A stretch of 64,000 nucleotides of DNA from Kwoniella bestiolae CBS 10118 (Eukaryota > Basidiomycota > Tremellomycetes > Tremellales > Cryptococcaceae): NCBI RefSeq assembly GCF_000512585.2, contig NC_089241.1, positions 2,480,001-2,544,000 of the forward strand, given 5' to 3'. The translations under genes were made by a program, and so were the position numbers. The first letter of the stretch is position 1. Every line of letters begins with the position of its first letter. Below are positions 32,416-44,521 of this stretch, one piece after another. The notes beneath the pieces were generated by a model, which saw nothing but the letters and a program-made list of their open reading frames with translations, ran no database searches and was not told the origin of the DNA.

Positions 32416-33300
32416 CTAGCCTGAAGTGGGTAAAGTAGAGGCCCGCCTGATGCTGGGCACGATGATCCCACTTTCACCTCTCGGGTTGGTCCATATGTAG
32501 GGTAATTCTTCTCCCAGAACCCATTCTCCCCATTCTTCTTCATGTCTCCTTTCGACCGCCTCAAGCTCAATAAGGGCCCTGCCTTCACTTAGCATCCAAG
32601 ACAATCCGGCATAACGCCCAAAGTCTTGTCTTTCCAACAATTGCCTATAATCGAAGTTTGGCTTTCGATCTGAGTACATAGCGTCTATCTTACTTTCGAC
32701 CCACGATTTCATACGAGCACGAACCAGGTGGAGAGTCCATTTAGCCCTGCTGTCGAGGAGGGACGATACCTTGTCACCCGGTCTACAAGTGAGTAGGAAC
32801 TCAGGTTCGGGAACTCTTTTCCAACCCTCATCTTGGAACATCTCGCGATCCCCAAGAGCCGTTCTCGGTCGGATCACCTCATCACAAAACTTTAGTAGGT
32901 CCCTGGAGTCCTCTCCGGTCATGGGCGATATGACTGGAGTGAATGCATAGCGCCAGAAGGGCTGTTGAACGAATTGGCATCCGGCGAGTGCATGCGTAGA
33001 TGGCACGCCGACCAAAGTAGCTGGGTCAGTCAGATATTCGTAACTTGCCAAAAAAGGCTTGCGCTCGAGCTTATCGCTTTCTTGACGAACCGATGACTTG
33101 TCCTGATATTCCTGTCCCGAAGCCACCACGGCATCAACCCTCTCTTTAACATCGGTGCTGGTCAGGTGAGCTTTGCCATAGTCCTCGTCCAAGGTGTACT
33201 GGGTGAGTGCCGTGCTTACAGAATCGGTCGAACCGTTCGGCGAAAGGTAGAGAGTGCTTGGTATTTCGTCTTCACGGCCGAACAGATCGTACTGAATCAT
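32416..33300 (-). CDS. Orphan family protein, FDYRQ subfamily (294 aa)
   Basis: The first ATG of the open frame is at 33300 (MIQYDLFGRED). Single exon, 294 residues. SYEYLTDPATLVGVP (86-100) matches the position of FHYFYGPAEVSQLP in its neighbour. A helical part follows with RAKWTLHLVRARMKSWV (185-201), then NFDYRQLLERQDF (215-227), then an Arg-rich helix (VERRHEEEWGEWVLG) and GIIVPSI near the end (278-284). The 34.5 kb gene has the same order: RTEWNLRENHHRLENWV, NFDYRQFLDQ and CVPSV. It is the last gene (3'-most on the minus strand) of a three-gene tandem array. No named domain; no signal peptide. Function unknown. Confidence 0.7.
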   Translation of the reverse strand: MIQYDLFGREDEIPSTLYLSPNGSTDSVSTALTQYTLDEDYGKAHLTSTDVKERVDAVVASGQEYQDKSSVRQESDKLERKPFLASYEYLTDPATLVGVPSTHALAGCQFVQQPFWRYAFTPVISPMTGEDSRDLLKFCDEVIRPRTALGDREMFQDEGWKRVPEPEFLLTCRPGDKVSSLLDSRAKWTLHLVRARMKSWVESKIDAMYSDRKPNFDYRQLLERQDFGRYAGLSWMLSEGRALIELEAVERRHEEEWGEWVLGEELPYIWTNPRGESGIIVPSIRRASTLPTSG

Positions 33301-34532
33301 ACTGGATACTGCAAGCAAGAATTGGGCAAAAACTGCTGAAGTGGCGAGAGTATAACAATCTGATTATTCGAGATTTAAATTGGGAAGCGGTTGAATAATT
33401 GACTTGCAATGAGACCTGCTTTGGAGTCACAAAGGTCATTGTCAGAAGCACTGTTGTAGATCTCTGACTTCTATGTAAGTGTGACTGGCCAGTGTCACCC
33501 TTTGTTTCTTCCTCCGTACGACAGAAAATATAGGAAGGCAAGCTCATCGTTCACACCTTCCCCACCGTTGTGCTCTCAACCTTGATGGTCTAAGCGAATT
33601 GGAAGACCCAACGTCATGCCCCCCCTGCAAAGGAACCTCTCTCGTGTAAAGTAGCCCTACAATAGGGAAACGCGACTCATCCGTCGTCATACGTATAAAT
33701 GCATGTTGACTGTGGGCAATCTTTCATGTGAACCACACTCTGTTGGTCATTTCTCTGGACTAAGCTGCGTTTGTACAGCAGAAGTTGTGGAACTGACCTG
33801 CCGCGGGATCAAGTAGCTTGGACATGCCTCGATCACCTAAAGATCTCAAGTGCATCTGCCTTTATGATCATATATCAGCACCCACAGGCCGGGGCCTTGC
33901 TCAATTGGCATTACTCTTGAGCTGTGCTGAACTTCCTCGGATTGTCGGACCTCTTCTTCTGCAAGAGCCGTCATGCAAGCGTCACAGTGGTTGTGGTGCA
34001 TACTTTTGGCCTCTCAACTCCGTCCTGAAGGCAAAAATAGGACGACCCTTTTCTGAAACAAATAACTGTCACGGCCGTAATCCGATATCGTACGAAGCAA
34101 CTCGCAACGAAGCGAGATAAGGATATACAAGTGGACGAATGAGGCAAGCAGGCGTACTTGCTTATTCAGCAAAGGTTGAAAGTAGAAGCATAAGGAAATA
34201 TTCAGAGTTCACTTGGACAGAGAATCCGAGTCTCGCCGAGGCTTGAGTTCCCTTGAAGAAGATATAAGAGCAAGGACTTGACATACCGAGTACTTTAGTT
34301 TTCCCCGTCGATCTTAGTTGAGTCTTACAGTCTCAGTATTTCTAGATATACAGTCTTAGCTGGTTTATGCCACTCTTGTTCTATAGACCTCATTGCACCA
34401 CTAGCATGGATAGTAGGGTTTTATTCTAAGACGGTGTAGCATCCTGACAATAACGAGGCCAACGAAAAGGCGAGGCAAAATCGGATTATGCATGGTCATG
34501 TTTAGACGACGTCAAGCTTCATCAAAGAAACC
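33301..34532. other. Spacer between array members
   Basis: 1.2 kb without a supported gene. A + strand ORF at 33818-34120 has no recognisable features. A CGTATAAATG string lies near 33690. The first 150 bases should hold the promoter of the 33300 start. Confidence 0.4.
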
Positions 34533-35402
34533 TTATTGTGCCTCTTCGTGATCTTCGATCGCACTCTCGGGAACGAAGGTGACGGAGGGTACACAGAGTG
34601 CCGTTCTATTCACCCTATTGTGCAAAAGATGAGGACCCGGCTCTCCCACTCTAGCTCCTCTCCAGATATGCCCGTATATTTCATCGACCTGATCGATGGT
34701 CATAGGCGCATTATCCGGGTCATAAGTGAAGCGCGCTGGCGAAATGAAACTTTCATATTCAGCTTGATCCAGGAATTGTCTATAATCGAAATTGTTATCC
34801 AAGTTTGGAAACTCTCCCTGGATTAGTTCGGTGACCCAATTTTCTAGACGATGATGGTTTTCTCTCAAATTCCACTCAGTCCTTCTTTTTACCAGACCGC
34901 GGAACGAAGGATCATCTGAACTTTGTAGCTCAAAGGGTTCTTCCGCTGGCGCATTCCATGCTGCATCGTTATATGGCGTGAAGCCAGGCTGATCAGCGGC
35001 AGGCCTCAGTGTTCCTTCGTGAAAGCTGCGCAGATCCATTGAGTCCTCGTCATTTGCAAGGCTATAGACCGCCGCAAACACTACTCTCCATTCTTTTGGT
35101 TCCAAGACCATGTAGGAGCCTTCAGTCTGATCTCCCGCAGGCAATTGGGATACTTCGGCTGGACCGTAGAAGTAATGGAATGCCGCTAAAGTACATCGAA
35201 CACGAGACGATGCCTGTCTAGCTGGGTTCTTCTCGGAGAACCCGTCCGCAATGGCATGATACCCTCTGGAACCGGTCTCTGGACCAGATCTTCGCTCAGC
35301 CGTCCATTTGCTACCGGCATGGTTGGTATACTCGGTGTTCTCCGTTGTCAGGGAGGCCGTCGAGGCGTTCGAAGATGCTAGAATGCTGGGCGACCCGCTC
35401 AT
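34533..35402 (-). CDS. Orphan family protein, FDYRQ subfamily (289 aa)
   Basis: An intact single-exon ORF from ATG 35402 (MSGSPSILASS). Residues 1-48 are Ser/Thr-rich. FHYFYGPAEVSQLP (75-88) is the aromatic/Gly-Pro motif of the subfamily. Then LRSFHEGTLRPAADQ (124-138), RTEWNLRENHHRLENWV (174-190), NFDYRQFLDQ (204-213), and a C-terminal DQVDEIYGHIWRG (238-250) with CVPSV (270-274). The middle gene of the array, and the best template for reading the damaged third copy at 36.1-37.1 kb. No named domain and no targeting signal; function unknown. Confidence 0.72.
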   Translation of the reverse strand: MSGSPSILASSNASTASLTTENTEYTNHAGSKWTAERRSGPETGSRGYHAIADGFSEKNPARQASSRVRCTLAAFHYFYGPAEVSQLPAGDQTEGSYMVLEPKEWRVVFAAVYSLANDEDSMDLRSFHEGTLRPAADQPGFTPYNDAAWNAPAEEPFELQSSDDPSFRGLVKRRTEWNLRENHHRLENWVTELIQGEFPNLDNNFDYRQFLDQAEYESFISPARFTYDPDNAPMTIDQVDEIYGHIWRGARVGEPGPHLLHNRVNRTALCVPSVTFVPESAIEDHEEAQ

Positions 35403-35463
35403 ACTTGGAGGTGAAGTGTAAGTCTGATCTGATAGGCTGATGTGTCAAAGCTGCGATTGTCGA

Positions 35464-35745
35464 TTATTCAGTACGTCCAAATGTCCGTGAGTCATCGGGA
35501 GGAGGGTCTAAGAATGGGACCTCCACAGCACCGCAGTTTATCCGTGTGAACCACAGGAGAGCCAACTGTTCTTGAGACAAAAGAGTGCTTGAGGGTCTAA
35601 AAATGACACGTAGACCGTTCCCCATGTCGTCATACAATAGTTGCATAACGACGGTCTGCTGTACCTCCTTTGATGCTCGCATTTGCCTTTTGTCTAGGGA
35701 AGAATGCTTCGGGAGTCTTACAATGATCGAAAGGGTAAAGTTCAC
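35464..35745 (-). other. Open stretch of uncertain status between array members
   Basis: A 93-codon stretch without ATG at its 5' end (an internal ATG allows 72 codons). It contains QLALLWFTRINCGAVEVPFL, which has a protein-like composition but no clear match to the family motifs. It could be a gene fragment or chance. Confidence 0.2.
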
Positions 35746-36138
35746 GACGCATCAAGGATTTCGCCACCACCATCCCTCATATGACCTGCTTCATACATAT
35801 GCATGCCAGCAAAGTCGCACTTCTCGTCTTTCGTTCTTTAGCGCCCCTCCCCCTCCCCCCAAACAGATGCACGGGCCATCTCACTTCAACCTGTGAATGG
35901 TAGAAGGGACAATGACCTTTTGATAGAAGTTACTGCGTTCAGTGGATGATTCCGATGCGCTGGATCGTGAGGCCATTGCACCCGACTAGTTATACATCAT
36001 CGAATATTCATCCGAGCTGACTGATGTCTACATATCAAACCACTTCAAACGCGTAGCAAGCTGATATCTGCCCACACAGCATCCAAGTCATGCGTCTTCA
36101 TATCGCAGTGATCGATACGCATCGCGCAAAATCCCACT

Positions 36139-37061
36139 TTAGACAGCTTTGGAATTTGTTTGGGAGTCCTCCAAAGTAAGAGCTGCAAGCGTACTGACCT
36201 CATCTCCTTCCGTTCCGTAGCCGGTGGTCTCACCCAAGCCAGATGTGGCGTTCGGAGTCTCGCCTTGGGTGGACGACTGGGAAGGAGTAGTACCATCGGG
36301 AGGAATGATCGATGGAACGTAATGACAGATTTTCCCATCCTGCTCTTGTTCGTAGATCTTTCCTGGCCCGATCTTCCACCCTTTCCATCGCTTCTCATTT
36401 TCCGCGTCGCGCATCTCCAAATCCTTGTAGTCTGCTATATACGTGTTATTCGGCCCGAGGGGGGGACATTGATGATATTCCTCCGAGGTGTGAGTAGCAC
36501 GATGAAATGATTCAATCTCATTCTTGGGAATAGGGATATCATTTTGTTCGTAAAGCGACAGTACGGTATCCCTGACACCTCGAGTGGATGCAGACATATA
36601 GACGTTGTTCGCTCGGCGAAGAAAATCAACTACACTCTCACTCCCATCCTCGAGCCCCTGAAAATCCTCAGAAGAGGCCCTTCTCGGTTCAGAGGACGTT
36701 TGATTGTTGGCTGAAGGGTCTCGCAATCGAATTCATCGACAAGGTTCAGACTTCCCTTATTGTTCGCGACGGAGTCTCCGTAAGTCGGTTTGGCGAATCG
36801 CGCTATACCGCTCCATTCGATCCGTTGTGGGCCGAATGGCGAGTTCGAATAGGCTGGTACGAAGCCTGCGCCTTGGTAGAAATACGTCAGAGTGGCGACT
36901 TTCGGCACACCGTACTTAAGAGCGCCGCCATTGGCGAGGTCATTGACATCCATAGAGGCTTCGATGTGCGAATCTGAATCTCCAGCGCCAGGAGATGTTG
37001 AGATGCTAGGACCTGTCTTGGAGGGATCCAAACTTGGTTGGTCAAGTTGAATGTCGGTCAT
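36139..37061 (-). pseudogene. Orphan family gene, FDYRQ subfamily, apparently frameshifted
   Basis: The first frame starts at ATG 37061 (MTDIQLDQPS) and runs to about 36630; the second is open from about 36735 to the stop at 36139. The first frame gives TLTYFYQGAGFVPAY, matching FHYFYGPAEVSQLP of the 34.5 kb gene, and reaches EFDCETL, matching FHEGTL. The continuation (SANNQTSSEP, like RPAADQPG) lies in the second frame, which also carries the C-terminal ENEKRWKGWKIG and YVPSIIPPD. Similarity therefore switches frame near 36720, consistent with a one-base loss. A 41-base intron with a poor GTCTGA donor (GTCTGA...CTTCAG) could also join the frames, but no other array member has an intron. A TATAAATA box lies 85 bases before the ATG. 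Confidence 0.55.
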
Positions 37062-37145
37062 ATTGATGTGGTTTGGGAATAATGGTACGTTAGGGCTTGG
37101 GATAGTGGAACGATTTCATAATAAGTAACGCCTCAAAACCACCCC

Positions 37146-37153
37146 TATTTATA
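37146..37153 (-). promoter_or_regulatory. TATA box upstream of the 36-37 kb gene
   Basis: TATAAATA on the minus strand, 85 bases before ATG 37061. Its conservation next to a broken reading frame suggests the damage is recent. Confidence 0.5.
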
Positions 37154-38162
37154 TCTTTTCAACGCGTCAGCCGGGACAGAAACCTGTTATGAGCCCTCGA
37201 TCCACGCAATCCCTCCTGCATTGTATCTCCCGGGTAAGCATAGCAAACCTGATCCTTTCACGTCATGTTCCGATCTCCTCGGGAGGACAATTGTCCAGAC
37301 TGGCCAGAAGCCTTCTTGATAATTCTAGAACTGGACGAATGCGAATCTTTGTGATGCTTCGAGAATGGGTCGACGTCTGGCCCGTCGTACACCGCACTCC
37401 AGTGTTTGGCCTCCACAATTCCAAAGCCATTGGGAAGTGGCCTCAGCGGCTCAACACAAATCTACGACGTTGTTCCCCTGAATTCCCCCCCGACTGTACA
37501 GAGGGTACGGTGGGAAATCGCGGTTTCCCCACTGTTGATCGTGCATGCATCATATGTCCTAGGATTTTGAAAGGAGGCAAGTGGATAGATGTCTGGCAAG
37601 GTATGTAGTTTTTGCCTTCGCCGTGCGCATGGATGAAATAGTCAATGCACTATTCCGTACTCCAATTTCCTCAGCCAAAATTTTGGGCCGAGAAAATTGT
37701 GAATGCCAATTACACCATACACAGTTGTAAAACAAGCTGAAGTGTCAATTGCTACACGATATACCTCTCACCGTGCCAAATTCCAGCTCCCTGATGCATG
37801 AATCAGACATTTTCCAGTCATCAGTAAAATTACGATTTCCCACTCTACCTACAGTGTACACGAGGGGAATGACGACAGGCGATCGAAGTCCCATTTGACC
37901 ATACGCGTTGTTTGAAGACCGCATTTCCCGCTTATAAATGTAGTTTACTTTCAACTCCTACGCATTAGGATATAACAGAAAACGATGCCTCAAGTTTGAA
38001 TTAAATGCATATCATACAGAACGGATAAGTAAACTTATAATCATATCTAGTCAGTGAGCCAGCGGAACTAGAGGGAAGATCACTTTTGGGTTATTTCTTT
38101 CCCTACCAATCCTGCCTGTTTCAATCCTATTATAGAAGTACTCTATTGCAATCCAGCTATCT
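37154..38162. other. Spacer between the array and the MFS gene
   Basis: An ATG ORF at 37189-37608 (+, 139 codons) overlaps the presumed promoter of the minus-strand gene and has no recognisable feature; I do not call it. The remainder is AT-rich with no coding signal. Confidence 0.4.
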
Positions 38163-40316
38163 CTAGACGATCACGGCAGTCGATTCAGGACCCTTCTCCC
38201 CCTTGAGCTTAGCAGCCTGTTGACTACCCTCAGCGGCCTTACCAGGTCTGAAGAGGAATACGATGATCAACATGTTGAAGACCGACCAGCCGAATTGGAA
38301 CCAGAAGGACGCCTGGACATTGGCGTAGTTGATGAAGGAACCTTCGTTCAGTGTCAACAAGCCGGCTTGGACCGATAGACCAAGGACGGCTCCGACTTGG
38401 AGGGATACTTGGAGCATCGCACCTGCTACTCCTGACATTGCGGGGGGTACTGAGGTCATCACGGTGATACTGGGCACATAACCATGTCAGTATGATTTTA
38501 TAATAGTCGGAAACAGATAAGGAACAGGTGGACTCACTTGGTACCGAGGAAACTAGCCATAGCGGCTCCACTACCCAAGATGAAAGCTGGGAAATACCAT
38601 CTCCAATAACCGTTGTTACTGATATCGCCTCCAGAGTAAATCATCAAGATGTATGACACTGAGCCGAGCAGCATCCCAACTGCGATGGGCCATTTGCCTG
38701 AACCTAGTTTTTGGAGAAGGGGCGGGATGACCATGGCGACTGCCAATGCGGCGATACCTTGAGGCAGCATTCGCACCGCGGCGATGATAGGACTTTCGTG
38801 ATCGACCACAAGGAATCGTTCGACCAACGGAAGTTGATTGACCTGAAGTTTCACACATGTCAGCGTCTATCCCACTTGGGTTTACGGACGACGAAGACCA
38901 ACTTACAGCCCACCAAGGGTAGATACCCAGAGCGAAAACGATCAACAACGTCATGTTGGGGATCTTCCAGAAACTTGGGGGGATCAAAGCGTATCCTTCG
39001 GGTAGTCTAGCTTCCCATATGAAGAATGCCACGAAGATGGGCCAAGAAAGCAAGAATGGTACGAGGAACTTGGCGGTCTTCCATCCGTATGATGCACCGA
39101 GGGTCAATCCAAGGATGATGAGGATGATAGCGACCAACATGGTGAACGCTCCGACGAGATCGAGTCGCTTGAATTTGTCGTGGGCGGTACACTCATCGCA
39201 TCGATCTCCCCTTGTCTTGGGTACGAGGGTGATGGCGGCGAATGCAAAGGGGACACAGACGATGGCGATCATCTATTAAGGGTTGATAGATCAGCAAAAC
39301 GTATATGAACGAAAAATGGACACTTTGGGAGTTGTGACATACTCTGAAGAACCATCTCCAAGCTGAGTTTTGACCACCAGCGGTGATAAAACCGAAGAAG
39401 CCTGCTAATACCAGGCCAGTGACATTGGCAATCGCACCACTGAGACCGAAGAGAGTGAGAGCTACATTCAATTCGGAAGGTTCAAAGATCGCCAAGATGA
39501 GTCGGAAAGCTGATGGGATCTGTTGTAGAATGGGAAAGTAAGCGTCAACTGGGTTATCAAGAGAGGGTATGTCGACTTACTGTTGCTGCGCCAGCAATAC
39601 CACTGATAGCCCTGAAGACGAAGTATGCGTACTTGTCTGTCATGAAACTGATGATGAGATTGATGATACCCAATAGCAAGAATCCATAGGCGAATACTGG
39701 TTTGGCAGAGTATAAATCCGATACTCGGCCCCAGAAAAGTAGAAACGCGGCGAAAGTGACTGAGTAAGCGGTCTAATGAGCGGCGCATATTTTAGCAAGA
39801 TGATTTCTGGATGGCGATGCAGTGTTGATGCCACTTACGATAATCCATGAAGACGATTCATATAGAATGTCCAAGTCATTCAGAACAGCATCGGTGAATA
39901 CGAATAGACCAGAGTATGAAGCGATATCGAGGTACTGTTCGGTATGATTGTCAGTTTCATCCTTTTGTCAAGATGCAGAAATATGTGATTGATCGACTCA
40001 CCTGAGCTACCGAGAATACCAATAGCAAGAACCACTTCCTCTTCTGACTCAATTTGATTTCCGCCCCATCGACGGTTGTCGATCTGTGTCTTCTCAGGTC
40101 TTGTTCTGCCCTTTGTTCCGCGGTGAGTTCATCTTCTAGCTTCTTCTCGAGCTTGTCTCCCCCGGCTTTGGAGTTGAGGTTGGCATCCAAGTCCACCACT
40201 GTCCTATTAGGAGAGGGCGATAAGTTAGGGTCTGGTGAATTGACTGTCGAGGTATATGTCTCTACAGTATCATTTCGCTCAAAGGGCCCTGCGGTGTGCG
40301 CGGTTCCGTTACTCAT
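38163..40316 (-). CDS. MFS transporter, DHA2-like (about 14 TM helices)
   Basis: A plasma- or vacuolar-membrane proton-coupled exporter of the major facilitator superfamily. Multiple exons on the minus strand from ATG 40316. Residues 1-100 are a hydrophilic cytosolic tail with a Glu/Lys/Arg-rich patch. Membrane segments include KRKWFLLLVFSVAQ, the loop SWIITAYSVTFAAFLLFWGR with VSDL (motif A region), YFVFRAISGIAGAATIPSAF, FGLSGAIANVTGLVLAGFFG, and a late pair around LQVSLQVGAVLGLSVQAGLL. The IPSAFRLI and GLSGAIANVTG stretches fit the drug:H+ antiporter-2 family, to which yeast Atr1 belongs. The substrate cannot be read from sequence. It lies alone between two orphan arrays in the same orientation. 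Confidence 0.85.
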
Positions 40317-42401
40317 TGTTGATGTGTCTCTTGGTTACTGATTTGGTCTTGGCTCGATGTGTGTATGTGATTATCTAAGTGGTAAGACGAGTAGAGATGC
40401 TCTTCTGCTTTGGATCTGTGATCTGTAGAATTAGAATTATAAGTATGAGAGTGGGAATGAGAATCGAAGGGAAGAGTGCGGTGATGAACCGTTAGCGATG
40501 TCATGTTTATATATGTATCCTTTATTCCATTTTCCATTTTCATGCTCAGGTAAGCCGGTGACACCGAGGTGACTGTGTGAACTATAGACTGTGCGACTGT
40601 GTGAACAGATCTCATTCGATTGCTTACCAATAAAAGGGGCTTATCTAATCTCATCATGCATGGTTGCAACTGTATGGTGTTACTGCTAGTACTAGCACTA
40701 CTACTACTAACGAAAGAATGAGTGGAGGAATGTCACTCGTAAAGTGGAGTGAGTGGAGGTATGTCAGTATCAAAGTTGGTTGATAAGCTCAGGGTCAAAT
40801 TAGATCTCGCTCAGATCTCAATTTCAATCTCCTCTCCATTTCTTCCTTTGGCTCGGGTTCGGTCATACATCATCGCTTACATACATACATGCTTACATAC
40901 AAACTACACTAGGATCTAACATCCCGGAGGTATATCCAATCTCGATCAAAGGCTAAAGTACAATCATCTGGAGTAATAAAATGATGATCTGACTAAGCAT
41001 ATGTATTCACGGACATGCACTGCGTACTCCACTTGTCGACCATAGATAATGTAGCAGATAGCCTCGGGCATACAGACAAAGGGTGACTCACCTGCATATC
41101 AACGTTCATGCGCTCGGTCAAATGGAGGCACAGGTCATCCAGCAAGTTGATCGCACACCCACGCAACTTTACGGCAACCATTCTTTCCTCGTGTCAAAGG
41201 TCAACCCACCATAGACACGCATGCCAACACCCACCACGCAAGTACGATGCGGCGTAGCGTCTGGCATCATCCCGGATCACCGACATGTTTGGGCCTACTT
41301 GACCAACCAGAGCAGACTAGCAGATGGCGTCAAAGCGTCATTAGACTAGTAGCATTTCATGCCCGCGCAATCTTTTTGAAAGACAGATGCAACGATATCT
41401 CAAGTTTAATCCCCTGCATGATCAGACTTGGTCGGCACCCTAATCATCCAGGATGGTAGTATCGGTGATGGTGACGTTGATGCCAGTCACCATCTGTGGC
41501 AAAGTCGGTGCAGTCAATCTACTGATCAGCATGAAATATGCCAACCGACGGCCACAACTGCTACGACGTTTTGATCAGGACGCATCCTCAGGAGTGGTTA
41601 CTTTATGAAAATAATCGTCATGTCATCTTTAGTACTATATCGTCACTGAACATGCACCAAACAAAATGCCAGTCATGTCGCATTCTTCCTGAGAACACCG
41701 ATACAAAACCCTTCTTATGACTGCCAGCTGCGCTCACTTCGTTTGACGACTTATACTACCCATCATCGAAAGGAGTAGGGGAGTTGTAAGGCTGGATGAT
41801 TTGAAAATGAGTACACGAGTGGAAGACGCGATGCTAGCAATTCCATATGACAGTCAGTCAGCAACAAGGAGCAAGCAGTAAAGACAGAGATTGAGGGAGA
41901 CCAACTCATCACACATGGTGACCTGTGGGAGGCGTTGCATATTGCTTGTGAAGAGTTTTCCTCATTCGCTGTGAAAGGCATTCATGCTCTTCCGCAAATG
42001 GCGTTGACAGTCGAGTCGATGGATGACATGCTAGCAGAACAGGCGGTCGCATGACCTTATGGTGAATAACAGTTTCCAGAATGGTATATCAGATGAACCG
42101 TTCAACTGCTACAATATCTGTCTGTATCTTGCATCCAAAGTTCATGCGCACAACTTCATCCATCCCAGGAAGGAGACAGGAGAGCATGGTGAGAGGCCCT
42201 CCCATGTCGCATACGTCTATACGATGCATGTGTAATGTAGATGATAGAAGTAAGATACAACAAGAAAGTTTCACAAGCCCTGAATCGATCATGTGTATCC
42301 GAGCAGCTTAAAGGATCTCTCATTCCGCCAACTTCTATATATCAATAAAGAGACCGGCAGCTTGGCGTTGCTCGTATAGACTTACATATACATTGGGGAT
42401 A
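40317..42401. other. Long spacer upstream of the MFS gene
   Basis: Includes the MFS promoter, with pyrimidine-rich and TACTAC-type short repeats near 40690-40710 and a CATACATACATG run near 40870-40900. ORFs at 40993-41181, 41247-41459, 41763-41981 and 42081-42311 are short and featureless. No gene is supported. Confidence 0.4.
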
Positions 42402-43382
42402 TCACTGTTGTAGGACAGGCCTCACACCTCCCCCGCGCACAACATCTGCATAAGACCGATCGCCGTAGGTCGCCTCCAGCTCTCTCCAGTAACCTTCGTA
42501 ATCCAGAGGCCGCGATGCCGCACTGAGATCTGCACTTGATCCGTCCTTCACAAGTTTCTTGAAATCCTCGTTGAAGTATACCATCTCGTAGGTGAATTCC
42601 CTTTCCTCTGTGCCAGATTTGACAATTTCTTCATGGAACTTATCATATAGACTCCTGACCCATAGGGCAGTCTCCGTTTTAAGGGCCTCATTGCGGAACC
42701 AGGTAGACTCGTACAAATACTCTTTCATCAGCAATTTCCTGCCGTTGTTCCTCGCAAATTCCGCCGGGCTCCTACCTCTGAATGTCTCCCACAGGTTGGT
42801 ATATCTGAGATCCACCTTCCGAGACAGAGCTTTCGACTGTTCGGGATCATCTCGGCTCTGGCAGAAATATTGATGGAATCTCGAAAGAACGTCATTAGTG
42901 GAATGGTTCGCAGAGATGCCTGATGCGATCTTGGCTTTAAAATGAGCGAATACAGGTGCAGAGGTGCCTTGGGTGTTTCCCCACTCGAGCCTCATTCCCT
43001 TGTGGACGTAAGGATAGACAACGTACTGTCCCGGTGTGCTTATGAGATGGTCATCATTGACTGGCAGCGTTCCGGAATTATGTCCTTGGAGCTCGAGGTA
43101 CAGGGTACCCAATTGGTAATAGTGGCTCGCAGCGTCAGCACGGGGACTGTCATCATTGCCCACACTCGAGAAGGCATTGATATCCCGCAAGTCGAGGTGG
43201 GGATAGCTCAGATGCCATGAATAAGCCGGACCTGGTTGTAGGTTACTACCGGGTTGACTCGAGCGCAAAATAAGACTTCCATCTTGGTCGGATGGTGTAT
43301 GGTCGCCCTCAGTCCCGCCGTACTATTCCTCAGATACATTGTTTGCGGAGCCGGAGATGGCACCAGTGCTTAGGGATGACAT
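42402..43382 (-). pseudogene. Orphan family gene, YTEIY subfamily, with in-frame TAG
   Basis: Reading from ATG 43382 gives MSSLSTGAISGSANNVSEE, then TAG (43325-43323), then the same frame stays open for more than 300 codons to 42402. Past the stop the protein has GSLILRSS (as PLLILRLRG in the 45.9 kb sister), PGQYVVYPYVHKG, a Trp-containing helical part, REFTYEMVYFNEDF and DYEGYWRELEATYG. The only later Met near the start lies inside the conserved motif, so a shorter product would lack the whole N-terminus. The TAG could be a true nonsense mutation, a sequencing error, or part of an intron ending in AATAG, but no good donor lies upstream. It is the 3'-most gene of a three-gene tandem array. 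Confidence 0.55.
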
Positions 43383-44521
43383 CTGATATGATTCAGTAGG
43401 TAGTACTGGATGGTATGATCACAGCAAGCCTGTGATTGCGATAAACATAAACCAGATTGATAATTGCGTGGCGATGATATATATCGAAACGCATCCTGCA
43501 GCCCAGATGGATCAGTAGGAAGTGGGAACCATCAATGACACAAGCGAGGCTAATAGCTGCCCTGAAGGCCCCCGACATGGGAGTGTAAGAGGAAAGCAAT
43601 TCTATTGAGCTGCAAAGGAGCTGCTTTGGACGACTTCGACGGTGTCCATGGTTGGCTGGCACAAAGGATCATGATCGACTATAGTAGCCAGGATGATCCT
43701 TTCTGTTGTCCTGGCGCTTCTGTTCTGGCTCAAAGACGGGGCAGACTTTGCGTGGAGTAGTGAGACTCTCCTATTGCTGGACTGAATGCCTTCGGGTCCT
43801 CAGAAATATCTTTTTTTACTCACCGTGGCCAAGGTCAATCTCATGAAAACGAGCCTTCCTGTCACAAGCGATGCTGTGTATGAAGCAGACAAAGGAGATA
43901 AGGCGAGAGGTGAGAATGATCTGGTGCAATCCCTCCTAACACACCCAACTTAGGAAAGGCGTTTGCTATGTAGTCCATCCGTCTTCAGGCCCTCGACCTG
44001 TGAAGGAAGAGATGCGTTACGGAGGGCAGCCATAGCCACATAGCGGCGTGTAGTCGCGGAGCCTACCGTGTGAGTCTGAAAGGCTCCATACTACAAGAAA
44101 ATCGCGAAGGACCTCCTAAAATTAGAACTTGCGGGATTTGTTGACCCAAAGTGTTTGACTGGGTAGCTGGGAAACAGGGCAGTAAGTTTCCGGAAGGTGG
44201 CTTCCCCCTTTCAGGATCTGCCACACCAAAATTCCTACTTCTGTACAGTACCTTGCATCAAGACTAGAAGCACGACGTTCTTTCTGCCTCTGATCACGAC
44301 TGAAAGGGGTTGAACCACCCCTGAGCGTCACCTCCGACGCTCAAGGGCAGTGTTGATGCGCTCGCAAACCTCACATTTATGCATATGGTAGGTTTGACCA
44401 ATGTTGATAAGCTCAAAGCAAGTCCGAAGATGTACAGCGTAACTATGTAAGAACGCCAAAATTCTGGTCAAAATACCCTGCTATGCAAGGGATGTAGGCT
44501 CATTCAGCTGAAGACTTTGCA
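43383..44521. other. Spacer between array members
   Basis: 1.1 kb without a supported gene. A TATATAT string near 43477, about 95 bases before the 43382 ATG, could be its TATA box. Antisense ORFs are short. Confidence 0.4.

Noticed and set aside
37189..37608. 139-codon + strand ATG ORF
   Set aside because: It overlaps the promoter of the 36-37 kb gene, has no motif, signal peptide or paralog, and has a composition typical of chance.
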